Source: Candidatus Saganbacteria bacterium (lineage in GTDB: Bacteria; Margulisbacteria; WOR-1; XYC2-FULL-46-14; XYC2-FULL-37-10). Taken from it: a stretch of DNA of 63,922 bases. The position numbers and the translations under genes were made by a program. Positions 5,986 through 15,101 of this stretch are shown here, in pieces. Each line of letters starts with the position of its first letter. Position 1 is the stretch's first letter. The notes beneath the pieces were generated by a model. The model searched no databases. It saw nothing but the letters and a program-made list of their open reading frames with translations, and was not told where the DNA came from. The stretch spans positions 1 to 63,922 of the forward strand of contig JACRPL010000004.1 of the NCBI GenBank assembly GCA_016223245.1, in the 5' to 3' direction.

Positions 5986-7512
5986 ATATTCAAGAAGGCC
6001 TGCCTGCTTTGCCGCGGTGATAAATCTTGCGGCCCAATGGTTTTGGGTGATATCCGGAAACGGATTTGTAGAAATCGATGAGGGCTCCATAAGGCCGGCA
6101 AACTTAGAAAAGACAACTATCGCCTCCGCTCGAACCACCTCTTTCCAAGGCCTGAATTTCAGGTCAGGGTAGCCCGAAATATATTTTCGTTTCAGCGCCA
6201 TATCGATATATGGAGCAGCCCAGTGATCGATATTGACATCAGGAAATAGGTCCTGGTCGGGTTTTGCAGCTTCAAACCCTTTAGCTTTAACAAGAAGAGC
6301 CGCGAGTTCAGCACGTGTTAGAGGCTGTTCCGGATGGAAAGAATTATCCGGATAACCTGCCATGATTCCCAGTGCAGCCAGGTATTCTATCGAGTCTTTC
6401 GCCCAATAATCTTCGTCAATATCATTAAAATGCTTCAATCCTTTGGCTTCTTTTAATTCAGTTTTGAATATTCTCTCGACTTTCTCTTTAATTATTTCTT
6501 TCAATTTTTTGGGTTCCTTTTCTGCCTGGAACCCGATCGAAAAGAAATGCGCGATATTGTCCGTGAGGTCCCCATATTGGTGGTATGCGTAATCAAAACT
6601 GAACCCGCGGTGCTTGAGGGTCACGCCGCCAGTCATGTTATTGTCGATCCCAATGCCTGATTCTGTAGCCTTTGGCTTTTGGTCAAGGCCTGCCCTTAAA
6701 GCAAGCCACGGATTAAGCCAATACTCGAGCCCCGCATGCCAAACCCCCGGCCTGGGATGCAGCGGCATCATTTCAAGATCGAGATTAAATAATAATTTTT
6801 GGTCGCGGAAAGCACGGAACCCGTCATCGCCCAGTACATTAAATGAACTGCCAACCTTAACAACTGCAGGGATCGCTTCTTCAAAGCCGCTCTTCCATGA
6901 AAATTTGCCGCCGAAGGTCGTCGGCAAAATATTCTGCAGCATGATGCCCGCAGAAATAGCATTCCTCGGCTTCCATTTTATCCCAAAATCAAGATCAGTG
7001 CCAAGACCCGTTCCGCCTTCAAGAGACCCTGTGGTTTGAGAGAACCCCTGGGTGAATACTTTTATATTTGTTCCATAAGATAAATTACTGGTTAGGTTGT
7101 TCGCAAATGATAAATAATATATTGCAGAAGAATAATCGGTTGCCCCGTACTGGTTTATAACCACCTCGGTTGTAGTTACTGAAAGCGTCGTAAGCGGGAT
7201 CCCGGATGTCCCCGCATTAATATAGCCAAAACCCAAAGTCCCGAATGACACAGGGTTTGTGATCCCAAGGGATATGTATGAAATTTCATTCAACAGCTTG
7301 CCTGACATCGAAATGATGTTCATTTCAGAATTTTCGCAGAGGCCTGCCGGGTTTAAAAATATTGCGGACGCATCGCCTGCAAATCCGGCATAAGCTTTCC
7401 CTAAGCCTAAAGGCCGGGCGCCGACGCCGATCTCGCCGATGTCGGCCGATATCGCCCACGAAAACGAGCATATTAAAACAATAAATACCAGAAGAAACAA
7501 AAATTTCTTCAT
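5872..7512 (-). CDS. Outer-membrane beta-barrel-like protein with three C-terminal SLH domains
   Basis: 546 residues from the ATG at 7512, chosen because a signal peptide starts there (MKKFLFLLVFIVLICSFSWA). Mature residues begin with IGVGARPLGLGKAYAGFAGDASAIFLNPAGL, the signature of the PorV/PorQ and UPF0164 barrel family. The barrel-like part runs to about 340. From about 362 to the end there are three SLH repeats (DYWAKDSIEYLAALGIMAGY, DHWAAPYIDMALKRKYISGY, NHWAARFITAAKQAGLLEYL), each with a TRAE- or RAEA-type motif. SLH domains bind pyruvylated or aminated cell-wall polymers, so this protein may tether outer membrane to wall. In known OmpM-type tethers SLH is N-terminal, so the order here is unusual. 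A TATAAT lies 9 bases before the start. Confidence 0.85.
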   Translation of the reverse strand: MKKFLFLLVFIVLICSFSWAISADIGEIGVGARPLGLGKAYAGFAGDASAIFLNPAGLCENSEMNIISMSGKLLNEISYISLGITNPVSFGTLGFGYINAGTSGIPLTTLSVTTTEVVINQYGATDYSSAIYYLSFANNLTSNLSYGTNIKVFTQGFSQTTGSLEGGTGLGTDLDFGIKWKPRNAISAGIMLQNILPTTFGGKFSWKSGFEEAIPAVVKVGSSFNVLGDDGFRAFRDQKLLFNLDLEMMPLHPRPGVWHAGLEYWLNPWLALRAGLDQKPKATESGIGIDNNMTGGVTLKHRGFSFDYAYHQYGDLTDNIAHFFSIGFQAEKEPKKLKEIIKEKVERIFKTELKEAKGLKHFNDIDEDYWAKDSIEYLAALGIMAGYPDNSFHPEQPLTRAELAALLVKAKGFEAAKPDQDLFPDVNIDHWAAPYIDMALKRKYISGYPDLKFRPWKEVVRAEAIVVFSKFAGLMEPSSISTNPFPDITQNHWAARFITAAKQAGLLEYLSGYNFEPEKSFTRAEAAEVLSKTEFAKEKIKELLKK

Positions 7513-7544
7513 TCTGCCGCAATTATATATGATAAAATCATCAC
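7513..7544. promoter_or_regulatory. Divergent promoter between the SLH protein and lepA
   Basis: Only 32 bases separate the two start codons. On the plus strand TGA-TAAAAT (-10 at 7533-7538) ends six bases before the lepA ATG. On the minus strand TATAAT ends nine bases before the SLH-protein ATG. Both transcripts would have almost no 5' leader, and the two promoters must overlap. Confidence 0.6.
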
Positions 7545-9329
7545 ATGTCCACCGAAAAGATAAGAAATTTTTCAATAATCGCACATATTGACCACGGCAA
7601 ATCGACCCTCGCCGACCGCCTTCTGGAATATACAGGGACGATCGAAAAAAGGCAGATGAAAGAACAGGTGCTCGATACGATGGATCTTGAGCGCGAACGC
7701 GGCATTACTATCAAGGCCCAAGCGATACGCATCGAATATAACGGGTATATTTTAAATCTTATAGATACGCCTGGGCATGTAGATTTTTCTTATGAAGTTT
7801 CAAGATCGCTTGCCGCATGCGAAGGAGCTATTTTGATCGTTGACGCGACGCAAGGCATCGAGGCCCAAACCTTAGCCAACGCCTATCTCGCGATAAATAA
7901 TAATTTAACGATAATTCCCGTCATAAACAAGATCGACCTTCAGAATGCCGAAGTCGACAAAGCTTTAGAAGAATTGAAAAATGTTTTTGGGTTCAAAAAA
8001 GAAGAAGCAATATTGGCCTCCGCAAAAGAAGGTATTGGCATAAAAGAAATACTCGATGCCGTGATTGAAAGGGTCCCCCCGCCGGTTGGAGACGAAAATG
8101 CGCCCCTCCAGGCATTGATATTCGATTCACATTACGATATTTATCGCGGTGTAGTTGCGTATGTGAGGATCGTGAACGGAACTTTCAAGACGGGATCGCG
8201 CATACGGATGATGGGATCCGACTTGGATTATGAAGTTTTAGAGCTTGGGACGTTAAAGATTGGCCTTGTAAAAAGAGATTCATTAAGCGCGGGTGAAGTC
8301 GGATATTTTATTTCTGGTGTACGCAATGTGAGAGATTGCCGTGTTGGAGATACCGTGACCGACAAAAGCCGCCCTGCTTACAAGCCTTTGCCGGGATATA
8401 AGCCTATTAAGCCCATGGTCTATTGCGGAATATTCCCTGTAAATGCAGGAGATTTCGAACACCTGCAGGATTCGCTCGAAAAATTACAGTTAAACGATGC
8501 GGCATTGTTTTACGAAAAAGAAACCTCATCGGCTCTTGGCTTCGGGTTCCGATGCGGATTCTTGGGCCTTCTGCATTTGGAGATAATCCAAGAAAGATTG
8601 GAGAGGGAATATGATCTCGACCTGATCGCGACCGCTCCAAACGTTATTTACAAGATCAATTTCAAGAACAAAGAACCGATTTTTATTGATAATCCCGCCG
8701 ATTTCCCAGACCCGTCAATCATAGATTCCATAGAAGAGCCTTATTGCAAATTAACTCTCTTTACCCCAAGCCAATATGTCGGGCCTCTTATGGAAATTAC
8801 TAATGACAAACGCGGGCAATTCAAGGGTATGGAATATCTTGATCCGACAAGGGTAATGCTTAACTATGAGATCCCTTTGTCGGAATTGATATCGGAATAT
8901 CACGATCAGATGAAATCATCATCTCGAGGATATGCGTCGCTCGACTATGAACTGACCGGATACAAAGTTTCCGACTTGGTTAAAATGGATATAATGCTTA
9001 ATGCGGAGCCTGTCGATGCTCTTTCGACGATAGTTCATCGCGAAAAAGCTTATTCAAAAGGAAAACTGCTCGTTGAAAAATTAAAAGAAGTGATCCCTCG
9101 CCACCAATTCCAGATCCCTGTCCAGGCATCGATCGGAAGCAAAATTATCGCGCGCGAAAATATTGCCGCAATGAGGAAAGATGTTTTGGCCAAATGCTAC
9201 GGCGGGGACATTACTCGAAAACGAAAACTTTTGGAGAAACAGAAAGCCGGTAAGAAGAGAATGAAGCGCATAGGATCCGTAGATGTTCCGCAAGAAGCGT
9301 TTATGGCTGTGCTGCGCCTGGGGAAATGA
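7545..9329 (+). CDS. lepA: Elongation factor 4 (LepA), back-translocating GTPase
   Basis: 594 residues, the usual length. G1 is [10 protein letters not shown] (about residues 13-22), G2 RGITIKAQ, G3 DTPGHVDF and G4 NKIDL. The LepA-specific C-terminal domain is complete ([38 protein letters not shown]). The factor binds ribosomes and helps them recover from stalled or mistranslocated states. There is no Shine-Dalgarno sequence; the -10 box directly upstream suggests a leaderless mRNA. The gene is followed by hemW only 10 bases later, an order seen in many bacteria. Confidence 0.97.
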   Translation: MSTEKIRNFSIIAHIDHGKSTLADRLLEYTGTIEKRQMKEQVLDTMDLERERGITIKAQAIRIEYNGYILNLIDTPGHVDFSYEVSRSLAACEGAILIVDATQGIEAQTLANAYLAINNNLTIIPVINKIDLQNAEVDKALEELKNVFGFKKEEAILASAKEGIGIKEILDAVIERVPPPVGDENAPLQALIFDSHYDIYRGVVAYVRIVNGTFKTGSRIRMMGSDLDYEVLELGTLKIGLVKRDSLSAGEVGYFISGVRNVRDCRVGDTVTDKSRPAYKPLPGYKPIKPMVYCGIFPVNAGDFEHLQDSLEKLQLNDAALFYEKETSSALGFGFRCGFLGLLHLEIIQERLEREYDLDLIATAPNVIYKINFKNKEPIFIDNPADFPDPSIIDSIEEPYCKLTLFTPSQYVGPLMEITNDKRGQFKGMEYLDPTRVMLNYEIPLSELISEYHDQMKSSSRGYASLDYELTGYKVSDLVKMDIMLNAEPVDALSTIVHREKAYSKGKLLVEKLKEVIPRHQFQIPVQASIGSKIIARENIAAMRKDVLAKCYGGDITRKRKLLEKQKAGKKRMKRIGSVDVPQEAFMAVLRLGK

Positions 9330-9339
9330 CCAAATCCCA

Positions 9340-10521
9340 ATGACCAATGACCAACATGGTATAAATTCTATATATATACACATTCCTTTCTGCAAGCAAA
9401 AGTGCTCGTATTGCGATTTTGTTTCGTATGCGGGAAAAGATGATCTAATAGATAAATATGTCGATGCTCTTTGCGAAGAGATCTCCACCCCCTCTTCTTT
9501 TCTCCTCCTTGGTAAGGGGGAGAATGCCGAGCAGAGCGAGGCAAGTGGGGGCACCATCTACTTTGGCGGCGGAACCCCCACTCTACTCAAACCAAAGCAT
9601 TTTGAAAAGATAATCAAAGCCCTCACCCCTTCGCTTCGCTCTTCCCCTCTCCCATTGGGAGAGGGGTTAGGGGTGAGGGCACTTGAGGTCACAATAGAAA
9701 CCAATCCCGGCACGGTCGACAAAGAATATCTTGTTGAATTAAGAAAACTTGGTATCAATAGAATTTCGTTCGGCGCGCAGAGCTTCAACGAAAAACATTT
9801 GAAACTTTTAGGCCGAATCCACGATTCTAAACAAATTTTTAATGCGGTCGAAGACGCGCGGGCGGCTGGATTTGATAATTTGAGCCTTGATCTCATCTTT
9901 GCGATCCCAGATCAAACTCTTGATGAATGGAAAGAAGATCTAAGAGCCGCCACGTCGCTTTGTCCCGAGCATGTTTCTACCTACAATCTACAGATCGAAC
10001 TTGGGACTCCACTTTTTGATCGCGTCTCGCATCACGCATTACGCATTACGTCGGAAGACCTCGATGCTGATATGTACGAATACTCAATAGAACAGCTTAC
10101 AGCAAACGGCTTTCGGCATTATGAGATCTCAAATTTCGCGAAACCTGGTTTTGAATGCCAACATAATATCAATTATTGGAAAATGAGGAATTGGATCGGT
10201 ATTGGCGCCGGGGCGCACTCTCATGTAAACGGGAACAGGTGGAATAATACTGGATCGGTAGAAGAATACATCTCTACCCCCTCTTGTCTCGCAAAGCTCG
10301 ACATTCTCCCCCTTGATAAGGGGGAGAAAAAAAGTGGGGGTGAAGTCATTTTCATGGGACTTAGGCTTCTTGAAGGGTTAGACATATCAAAGTTCGAGGG
10401 TTTCGAATCCGAAGTAACTGACTTAAGAAAAGACGGCTTGCTTGAAGAATCCGATAACAAGATACGGCTTACCAAGAAAGGCCTATTCCTCGGAAACCTC
10501 GTTTTCGAAAAGTTCGTATAG
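9340..10521 (+). CDS. hemW: Heme chaperone HemW-like radical SAM protein carrying four repeat-derived segments
   Basis: 393 residues from the ATG at 9340. The radical SAM CxxxCxxC motif is C18-C22-C25 (FCKQKCSYCDF), followed by YFGGGTPTLL, ETNPGTV, ISFGAQSFNEKHLKLLGR, FDNLSLDLIFAIPDQT, HYEISNFAKPGFECQHNINYW and GIGAGAHS, all diagnostic of HemW rather than true HemN. The protein passes heme to respiratory enzymes. Four stretches do not resemble the family and are built from dispersed repeats: residues about 49-72, 94-114, 227-238 and 311-335. All are in frame and located between conserved motifs, so the fold is probably kept. The first residues (MTNDQ) are also repeat-derived. It follows lepA by 10 bases. 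Confidence 0.9.
   Translation: MTNDQHGINSIYIHIPFCKQKCSYCDFVSYAGKDDLIDKYVDALCEEISTPSSFLLLGKGENAEQSEASGGTIYFGGGTPTLLKPKHFEKIIKALTPSLRSSPLPLGEGLGVRALEVTIETNPGTVDKEYLVELRKLGINRISFGAQSFNEKHLKLLGRIHDSKQIFNAVEDARAAGFDNLSLDLIFAIPDQTLDEWKEDLRAATSLCPEHVSTYNLQIELGTPLFDRVSHHALRITSEDLDADMYEYSIEQLTANGFRHYEISNFAKPGFECQHNINYWKMRNWIGIGAGAHSHVNGNRWNNTGSVEEYISTPSCLAKLDILPLDKGEKKSGGEVIFMGLRLLEGLDISKFEGFESEVTDLRKDGLLEESDNKIRLTKKGLFLGNLVFEKFV
9485..9555 (+). repeat. About 70-bp palindromic repeat inside hemW (copy 1, inverted)
   Basis: The stretch from CCACCCCCTC to AGTGGGGGCACC contains CTCCTCCTTGGTAAGGGGGAG. Its reverse complement matches the stretch at 10272-10343 along nearly its whole length, so it is the same element in the opposite orientation. 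It codes for STPSSFLLLGKGENAEQSEA in frame. Confidence 0.8.
9620..9680 (+). repeat. Palindromic repeat inside hemW, CCCTCACCCC type
   Basis: It begins CCCTCACCCC and ends GGGGTGAGGGC, with CCCCTCTCCC and GGGAGAGGGG inside, so it is a near-perfect large hairpin. It codes for ALTPSLRSSPLPLGEGLGVR in frame between the GGGTPT and ETNPGTV motifs of HemW. Confidence 0.8.
10020..10053 (+). repeat. CGCATTACGC-type repeat inside hemW
   Basis: A run of CGCGTCTCGCATCACGC and ATTACGCATTACG codes for RVSHHALRITS in frame. Related words occur in the tRNA-Ser spacer (5396-5475) and in rsmA (57187-57218). Confidence 0.6.
10272..10343 (+). repeat. About 70-bp palindromic repeat inside hemW (copy 2, direct)
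   Basis: CTCTACCCCCTCTTG through CATTCTCCCCCTTGATAAGG to AGTGGGGGTGA. The core CTCCCCCTTGATAAGGGGGAG is a hairpin. It codes for STPSCLAKLDILPLDKGEKK in frame and matches the reverse complement of 9485-9555. Confidence 0.8.
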
Positions 10522-10523
10522 CC

Positions 10524-10862
10524 CTATTTCAAAGTAAATGCCGCGGTCTTACTGGCGCTTTGCCCGCTAACTTTGTCGCGAACAATAAGCGTGATCTGGT
10601 ATTTCCCCGGTTTGGAATTTTTCGCGGGAGTAAATATGCCGTATGGCGATTCGGCCATCCCGTTTTTTTCGACAGCTTCACGGCCCTCGCTTTCCGGAAG
10701 CAGGCCTTTCTTTTCAAGAATGGACTTCCCATCGGGGCCCTTAACGGTCAAATCAACATCCAAAATGTATGCGCCATCGGAGCCTTTTTTGAATTTTCCG
10801 ACATTTAACATCACAATTACGACATCTTCGTTCTTGCTGAAAACAGGATTTCCTTTGTTCTG
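10524..10862 (-). pseudogene. 5'-truncated gene for an Ig-like periplasmic or surface domain
   Basis: The open frame (about 112 codons) begins abruptly after a TGA at 10865-10863 with QNKGNPVFSKNEDVVIVMLNVGKF, a mid-domain sequence with no signal peptide and no good start. The first ATG is at 10814. Residues such as FKKGSDGAYILDVDLTVKGP and GKYQITLIVRDKVSGQSASK look like an Ig-like or macroglobulin-type beta-sandwich, common in secreted proteins. The 5' part appears to have been lost at the border with the hrcA promoter. Its stop is two bases from the hemW stop, convergently. It could also be a functional short cytoplasmic protein. Confidence 0.5.
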
Positions 10863-10875
10863 TCAACCATCAATC

Positions 10876-10905
10876 TTGACAAGACCGCAAAAATAATGCT
10901 AATAT
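10876..10905 (+). promoter_or_regulatory. Predicted sigma-70-type promoter of the hrcA-dnaK operon
   Basis: TTGACA at 10876-10881, an 18-base spacer and TAATAT at 10900-10905. The -10 box touches the left arm of the CIRCE operator, so HrcA bound there would block RNA polymerase. Confidence 0.65.
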
Positions 10906-10931
10906 TAGCACTCGCAATAGGAGAGTGCTAA
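10905..10931 (+). promoter_or_regulatory. CIRCE operator, HrcA-binding site
   Basis: TTAGCACTC, nine bases, then GAGTGCTAA: a perfect match to the CIRCE inverted repeat. HrcA binds it as a repressor, and heat shock relieves repression by titrating HrcA's chaperone partner. The AGGAG at 10919-10923, inside the operator, is the likely ribosome-binding site for the GTG at 10935, so the operator also sits in the mRNA leader. Confidence 0.95.
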
Positions 10932-10934
10932 CAA

Positions 10935-11663
10935 GTGACCCCTTCGGAATTATCAGAAAGAAGACAAGCGATACTTGAAGCTATTGTCCGTGATTTTGTT
11001 GACACAGCGGAACCGATCGGATCGTTTGCCATAAGCAGGCACTATTTAAAAGATGTGTCCCCTGCAACGGTGCGAAACGAGATGAAGGAGCTCGAACAAA
11101 CAGGGTATATCACCCACCCCCATACTTCTTCCGGCCGCATCCCGACCGATAACGGCTACAGGTATTATGTCGATAATATCATGGAAACAAAAAATATCTC
11201 CGGCCATGATATCTCCCTTATAAAAAATGGAATAAAAAAGATAGGCAGCGGCATTGAAGATATCGCCCACGGGACGGTAAAGCTCCTTGCATCAATATTA
11301 AATTATGCAGCGGTATTTGTCTCTTTTGGAAAAAAGAAAGTCGTTCAGGCGGCGGGGATCTCTAATATGCTAAAACACCCTGAATTCCAGAAGATCGATT
11401 ATGCAAGGCATGTTGTTGAAACGGTTGAAAGGGAAGACATGATCGCTCGGGCTATTTATGAATACTCAAAAGCAAGCAATATCACGATAAAGATCGGGAA
11501 TGAAAATCAATATAAAGATATGAAGGACATGTCTATTGTCGTCGTAAAGTACGACCTTCAGGGAATGGAGCCTGGAGCAATCGGGATCGTAGGCCCAACC
11601 CGAATGGAGTACGCAAAAGTCAAATCGGTCCTCAATTGCATTGGAGAAACCCTTAATGGCTGA
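10935..11663 (+). CDS. hrcA: Heat-inducible transcription repressor HrcA, shortened form
   Basis: 242 residues from a GTG start. The N-terminal winged helix is intact (LSERRQAILEAIVRDFVDTAEPIGS, then ATVRNEMKELEQTGYI and HTSSGRIPTDNGYRYYVD). The C-terminal GAF-like part ends GAIGIVGPTRMEYAKVKSVL, a conserved HrcA ending. Typical HrcA is about 340 residues, so roughly 100 residues are missing from the central region, where the family's inserted dimerisation domain lies. It autoregulates through the CIRCE site just upstream. The ATG of grpE lies inside its last codons (8-base overlap). Confidence 0.93.
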   Translation: MTPSELSERRQAILEAIVRDFVDTAEPIGSFAISRHYLKDVSPATVRNEMKELEQTGYITHPHTSSGRIPTDNGYRYYVDNIMETKNISGHDISLIKNGIKKIGSGIEDIAHGTVKLLASILNYAAVFVSFGKKKVVQAAGISNMLKHPEFQKIDYARHVVETVEREDMIARAIYEYSKASNITIKIGNENQYKDMKDMSIVVVKYDLQGMEPGAIGIVGPTRMEYAKVKSVLNCIGETLNG

Positions 11664-12132
11664 AGAAGAGAACAACAAAGAAGCTGTGAACGAAAAGACA
11701 GAACTGGATATCCTAAAGGATAAATATCTTCGCGCACTGGCCGATTTTGATAATTACAAGAAGCGCCAGGCGGTAGAACAGGAAAATTTTGTCCAGTTCG
11801 CCAATGAAAACATCATTAGGGAATTGCTTCCGATCCTGGATAATTTTTCAAGGGCGATAGTCTCGTCGAAATCCCACAAAGATGCGCTCATAAAAGGAAT
11901 TGCTCTGGTAAAAAAACAATTGGAAGACACGCTTAGCAAATTCGGGGTGAAGGAAATCCAATCAATGGGGCTTTTATTTGACCCGAATATCCACGAAGCG
12001 ATCTTGCAGAAAGAATCCGATCAGCCTGAAAACACAATAATCGAGGAAACACAAAAAGGATATTTATTGAACGGCCGAGTTATAAGGCCGGCAATGGTCA
12101 TAGTAAGTAAAGGAGGAAAAAGTAATGGTTAA
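11656..12132 (+). CDS. grpE: Nucleotide exchange factor GrpE
   Basis: 158 residues from ATG 11656 (ATGGCTGA overlaps the hrcA stop). The long N-terminal coiled coil is followed by the GrpE signature: [63 protein letters not shown] and [19 protein letters not shown]. GrpE releases ADP from DnaK and works as a dimer in the cytoplasm. It overlaps dnaK by 8 bases, consistent with translational coupling. An in-frame ATG at 11641 is possible but would overlap hrcA further. Confidence 0.95.
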   Translation: MAEEENNKEAVNEKTELDILKDKYLRALADFDNYKKRQAVEQENFVQFANENIIRELLPILDNFSRAIVSSKSHKDALIKGIALVKKQLEDTLSKFGVKEIQSMGLLFDPNIHEAILQKESDQPENTIIEETQKGYLLNGRVIRPAMVIVSKGGKSNG

Positions 12133-14026
12133 GGAAAAAATTATCGGTATCGATCTGGGTACGACAAATAGCTGTGTGGCGGTAATGATGGGCGGAGAAC
12201 CGGTCGTAATCCCAAATACCGAGGGAGGACGCACGACCCCTTCCATTGTGTCGTTTTCTAAAGAAGGCGAAAGGATCGTAGGACAGGTCGCAAAACGACA
12301 AGCGATAACAAACGCGCAAAACACTATATTTTCGATAAAAAGGTTCATGGGGCGGAGGTTCAATGAGGTCGGACAAGAACTCAAGTATGTCCCTTATCAA
12401 GTGATCGAAGGGCAAAATTCCGCGGCATCGGTTAATATTTCGGGAAAAACATATTCTCCTCCGGAAATATCCGCAATGATCCTCCAAAAATTAAAGCAAT
12501 CAGCGGAAGATTACCTTTCAGAAAAAGTGGCAAAAGCCGTGATCACAGTGCCTGCATATTTCAATGACGCGCAAAGGCAGGCCACCAAGGATGCCGGCAC
12601 AATTGCGGGACTTGATGTAGTTAGGATCATTAACGAACCGACAGCGGCTTCCCTTGCCTACGGCCTCGACAAGAAAAAGAACGAAAAGATCGCGATCTAT
12701 GATCTCGGCGGCGGGACATTTGACATCTCGATCCTCGAGATCGGCGACGGCGTTTTTGAAGTAAAGTCGACCAACGGCGACACGCATTTGGGCGGGGACG
12801 ATTTCGACCAAAAGATCATCCAATGGCTCGCGGAAGAATTCAAAAAGGAAAGCGGTATCGACCTTTCGCGGGACCGAATGGCCCTGCAAAGATTAAAGGA
12901 AGCTGGAGAAAAAGCAAAGATCGAATTATCGACCGCCGTAGAAACAGAGATCAACTTGCCCTTTATTACCGCGGATGCTTCGGGGCCTAAGCATCTTGTC
13001 GTTAAACTTACACGCTCAAAACTGGAACAGATCGTCTCGGACCTTATCCAAAGATCAATAATCCCTTGCAGGCAGGCATTAACAGACGCTGGCGTCAGCG
13101 CAGCTGAAATAGACGAGGTAATCCTCGTCGGCGGCCAAACCCGCATGCCGCGCGTTCAAGAAGAGGTCAAGCAATTTTTCGGGAAGGAGCCGCATAAGGG
13201 TGTTAATCCTGACGAAGTCGTGGCAATTGGCGCCGCGATCCAGGGAGGAATACTCGCAGGCGAAGTCAAAGAACTGGTCCTGCTTGACGTGACGCCTTTA
13301 ACTCTTGGGATCGAAACTTTAGGCAGCATTATGACCCCGATCATTGAGCGCAACACAACAATACCTACAAGCAAGTCGCAAGTATTTTCGACGGCGGCTG
13401 ACGGGCAGACATCAGTTGAAATACACGTCTTGCAGGGAGAACGCCCAATGGCCGCGGACAACAGGACACTTGGACGGTTCCATTTGGACGGCATTCCTCC
13501 GGCGCCGCGCGGCATCCCGCAAGTCGAGGTCACATTCGATATAGACGCGAACGGGATATTGAACGTCAAAGCAAAAGACAAAGGCACGAATAAGGAACAA
13601 AAGATCACGATCACATCGTCATCCGGGCTTTCAAAAGATGACATTGAAAAGATGAAAAAAGAAGCCCAATCCAACGAAGCAGACGATAAAAAGAAAAAAG
13701 AAGAAATTGAAACGCGGAACCAGGCGGACACCATGGTATATTCCGTCGAAAAAACACTTAAAGAATCAGGGGACAAGGCGGACCCGGCGACAAAAGAAAA
13801 AGTGGAAAAAGAAGTAAATGAGATGAAAGAGGCCTTGAAAGGCGGAGATCCAGGGAAGATCAAGTCACAGCTTGAAAAAATGCAGCAGGCAGTGTATGAG
13901 ATGTCGGCCCAAATATATAAAGCGCAGGAAGCTCAAAAAGGCTCGCCCTCCGAAGCTCCGACGGATGCCGGGGCGCAGGAGGGGAAAACAGTTGATGCCG
14001 AGTACGAGATGAAGGATGACAAGTAA
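12125..14026 (+). CDS. dnaK: Molecular chaperone DnaK (Hsp70)
   Basis: 633 residues, the normal length. The ATPase domain opens with [14 protein letters not shown] (about 7-20) and carries [49 protein letters not shown] and [11 protein letters not shown]. The linker [17 protein letters not shown] leads to the substrate-binding domain, then an acidic, helical lid. The C-terminus is [14 protein letters not shown] rather than the classical EEVD-like end. DnaK refolds proteins with DnaJ and GrpE, all encoded here under CIRCE control. It overlaps dnaJ by 11 bases. Confidence 0.98.
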   Translation: MVKEKIIGIDLGTTNSCVAVMMGGEPVVIPNTEGGRTTPSIVSFSKEGERIVGQVAKRQAITNAQNTIFSIKRFMGRRFNEVGQELKYVPYQVIEGQNSAASVNISGKTYSPPEISAMILQKLKQSAEDYLSEKVAKAVITVPAYFNDAQRQATKDAGTIAGLDVVRIINEPTAASLAYGLDKKKNEKIAIYDLGGGTFDISILEIGDGVFEVKSTNGDTHLGGDDFDQKIIQWLAEEFKKESGIDLSRDRMALQRLKEAGEKAKIELSTAVETEINLPFITADASGPKHLVVKLTRSKLEQIVSDLIQRSIIPCRQALTDAGVSAAEIDEVILVGGQTRMPRVQEEVKQFFGKEPHKGVNPDEVVAIGAAIQGGILAGEVKELVLLDVTPLTLGIETLGSIMTPIIERNTTIPTSKSQVFSTAADGQTSVEIHVLQGERPMAADNRTLGRFHLDGIPPAPRGIPQVEVTFDIDANGILNVKAKDKGTNKEQKITITSSSGLSKDDIEKMKKEAQSNEADDKKKKEEIETRNQADTMVYSVEKTLKESGDKADPATKEKVEKEVNEMKEALKGGDPGKIKSQLEKMQQAVYEMSAQIYKAQEAQKGSPSEAPTDAGAQEGKTVDAEYEMKDDK

Positions 14027-15101
14027 AAAAGATTACTACGAATCCTTGGGGATCTCAAAAGGCGCTTCCGATTCCGATATCAAAAAAGCGTTCAGGAATA
14101 TGGCGCGCAAGTACCACCCTGATGTGAACAAAGAATCCAGTTCTTCCGAAAAATTCAAAGAAATTAACGAGGCCTACCAGGTCTTATCCGACCCTAGAAA
14201 GCGACAGCATTACGACAATTATGGGTCTTCAGGATTTGAAGGCGGCGCTCAAGGATTTTCAGGGTTCGACTTCGGCGAAAATTTTTCTAATTTTGAGGGC
14301 TTTTCCGATATTTTTGATGTATTTTTCGGCGGCGGGCGCGGCAAGAAAAGGTCCGGCAGACAGCCTGGCGACGACCTTCGCTATGACCTTGACCTATCAT
14401 TGGAAGAAGTCTTAAAAGGCATTGAAAAAGAAATAGAGATATCACACTTAACCTCATGCCAAACATGCAAAGGGTCAGGCGCAAAACCCGGGAGCAATCC
14501 TGTCAAATGTTCTCAATGCGGAGGTTCGGGGCAAATAAGGCAAATGCAAAGAACCCCGCTTGGCGCTTTTACATCTGTTGTCACCTGCCCTGCCTGCCGC
14601 GGCAGGGGCGAAACAGTTTCAACGCCATGCCCTGCATGCAGCGGATCGGGAAGGGTCAGAACAAAACACAAGATCAAAGTAAAAGTGCCGGCTGGCGTTG
14701 AAAGCGGAATAAAGCTTAGGGTTAATGGCGCGGGAGACACTGGTGTACACGGTGGAACGCCAGGCGACCTATATGTATTCTTAAATGTCAAACCTCATAA
14801 TATTTTTGAGCGCGAGGGAATGAATATTTATTATAAGAAAGTGATTACCTTTGTCACAGCGGCGCTCGGATCAGAGATCGATGTCCCGACTTTAGACGGA
14901 AAAGCAACGCTTAGGATACCGGCCGGGACCCAGAATAATACAACCTTCAAATTTAAAGGGAAAGGGCTTCCAAGCCTCGAAAACCGAGGATATGGCGATC
15001 TGCTTATAATTGTTGAGATAGAAACCCCAACAAATTTAACATCCGAACAGAAAGAAATACTGGAAAAATTCGGAAAACTTCGCGGTGAGGCTCGTGCATA
15101 G
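14016..15101 (+). CDS. dnaJ: Co-chaperone DnaJ (Hsp40)
   Basis: 361 residues. The J domain (about 5-70) has the HPD tripeptide in [10 protein letters not shown] Gly/Phe-rich stretch follows ([20 protein letters not shown]). Four CxxCxGxG-type zinc motifs lie at about 149-222 ([32 protein letters not shown]), then the two beta-sandwich domains. DnaJ delivers unfolded substrates to DnaK and stimulates its ATPase. All key residues are present. It overlaps dnaK upstream and rsmE downstream. Confidence 0.97.
   Translation: MTSKKDYYESLGISKGASDSDIKKAFRNMARKYHPDVNKESSSSEKFKEINEAYQVLSDPRKRQHYDNYGSSGFEGGAQGFSGFDFGENFSNFEGFSDIFDVFFGGGRGKKRSGRQPGDDLRYDLDLSLEEVLKGIEKEIEISHLTSCQTCKGSGAKPGSNPVKCSQCGGSGQIRQMQRTPLGAFTSVVTCPACRGRGETVSTPCPACSGSGRVRTKHKIKVKVPAGVESGIKLRVNGAGDTGVHGGTPGDLYVFLNVKPHNIFEREGMNIYYKKVITFVTAALGSEIDVPTLDGKATLRIPAGTQNNTTFKFKGKGLPSLENRGYGDLLIIVEIETPTNLTSEQKEILEKFGKLRGEARA

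Noticed and set aside
12518-13863. Long antisense frames over dnaK
   Set aside because: They have dnaK as their exact complement, Ser-rich composition, and no start signals.
14456-14701. Repeat insertion in dnaJ because of CCTGCCTGCCGCGGCAGG
   Set aside because: The residues CPACRGRG are the native third zinc motif of DnaJ, so the palindromic look follows from coding for Cys-Pro-Ala-Cys-Arg.
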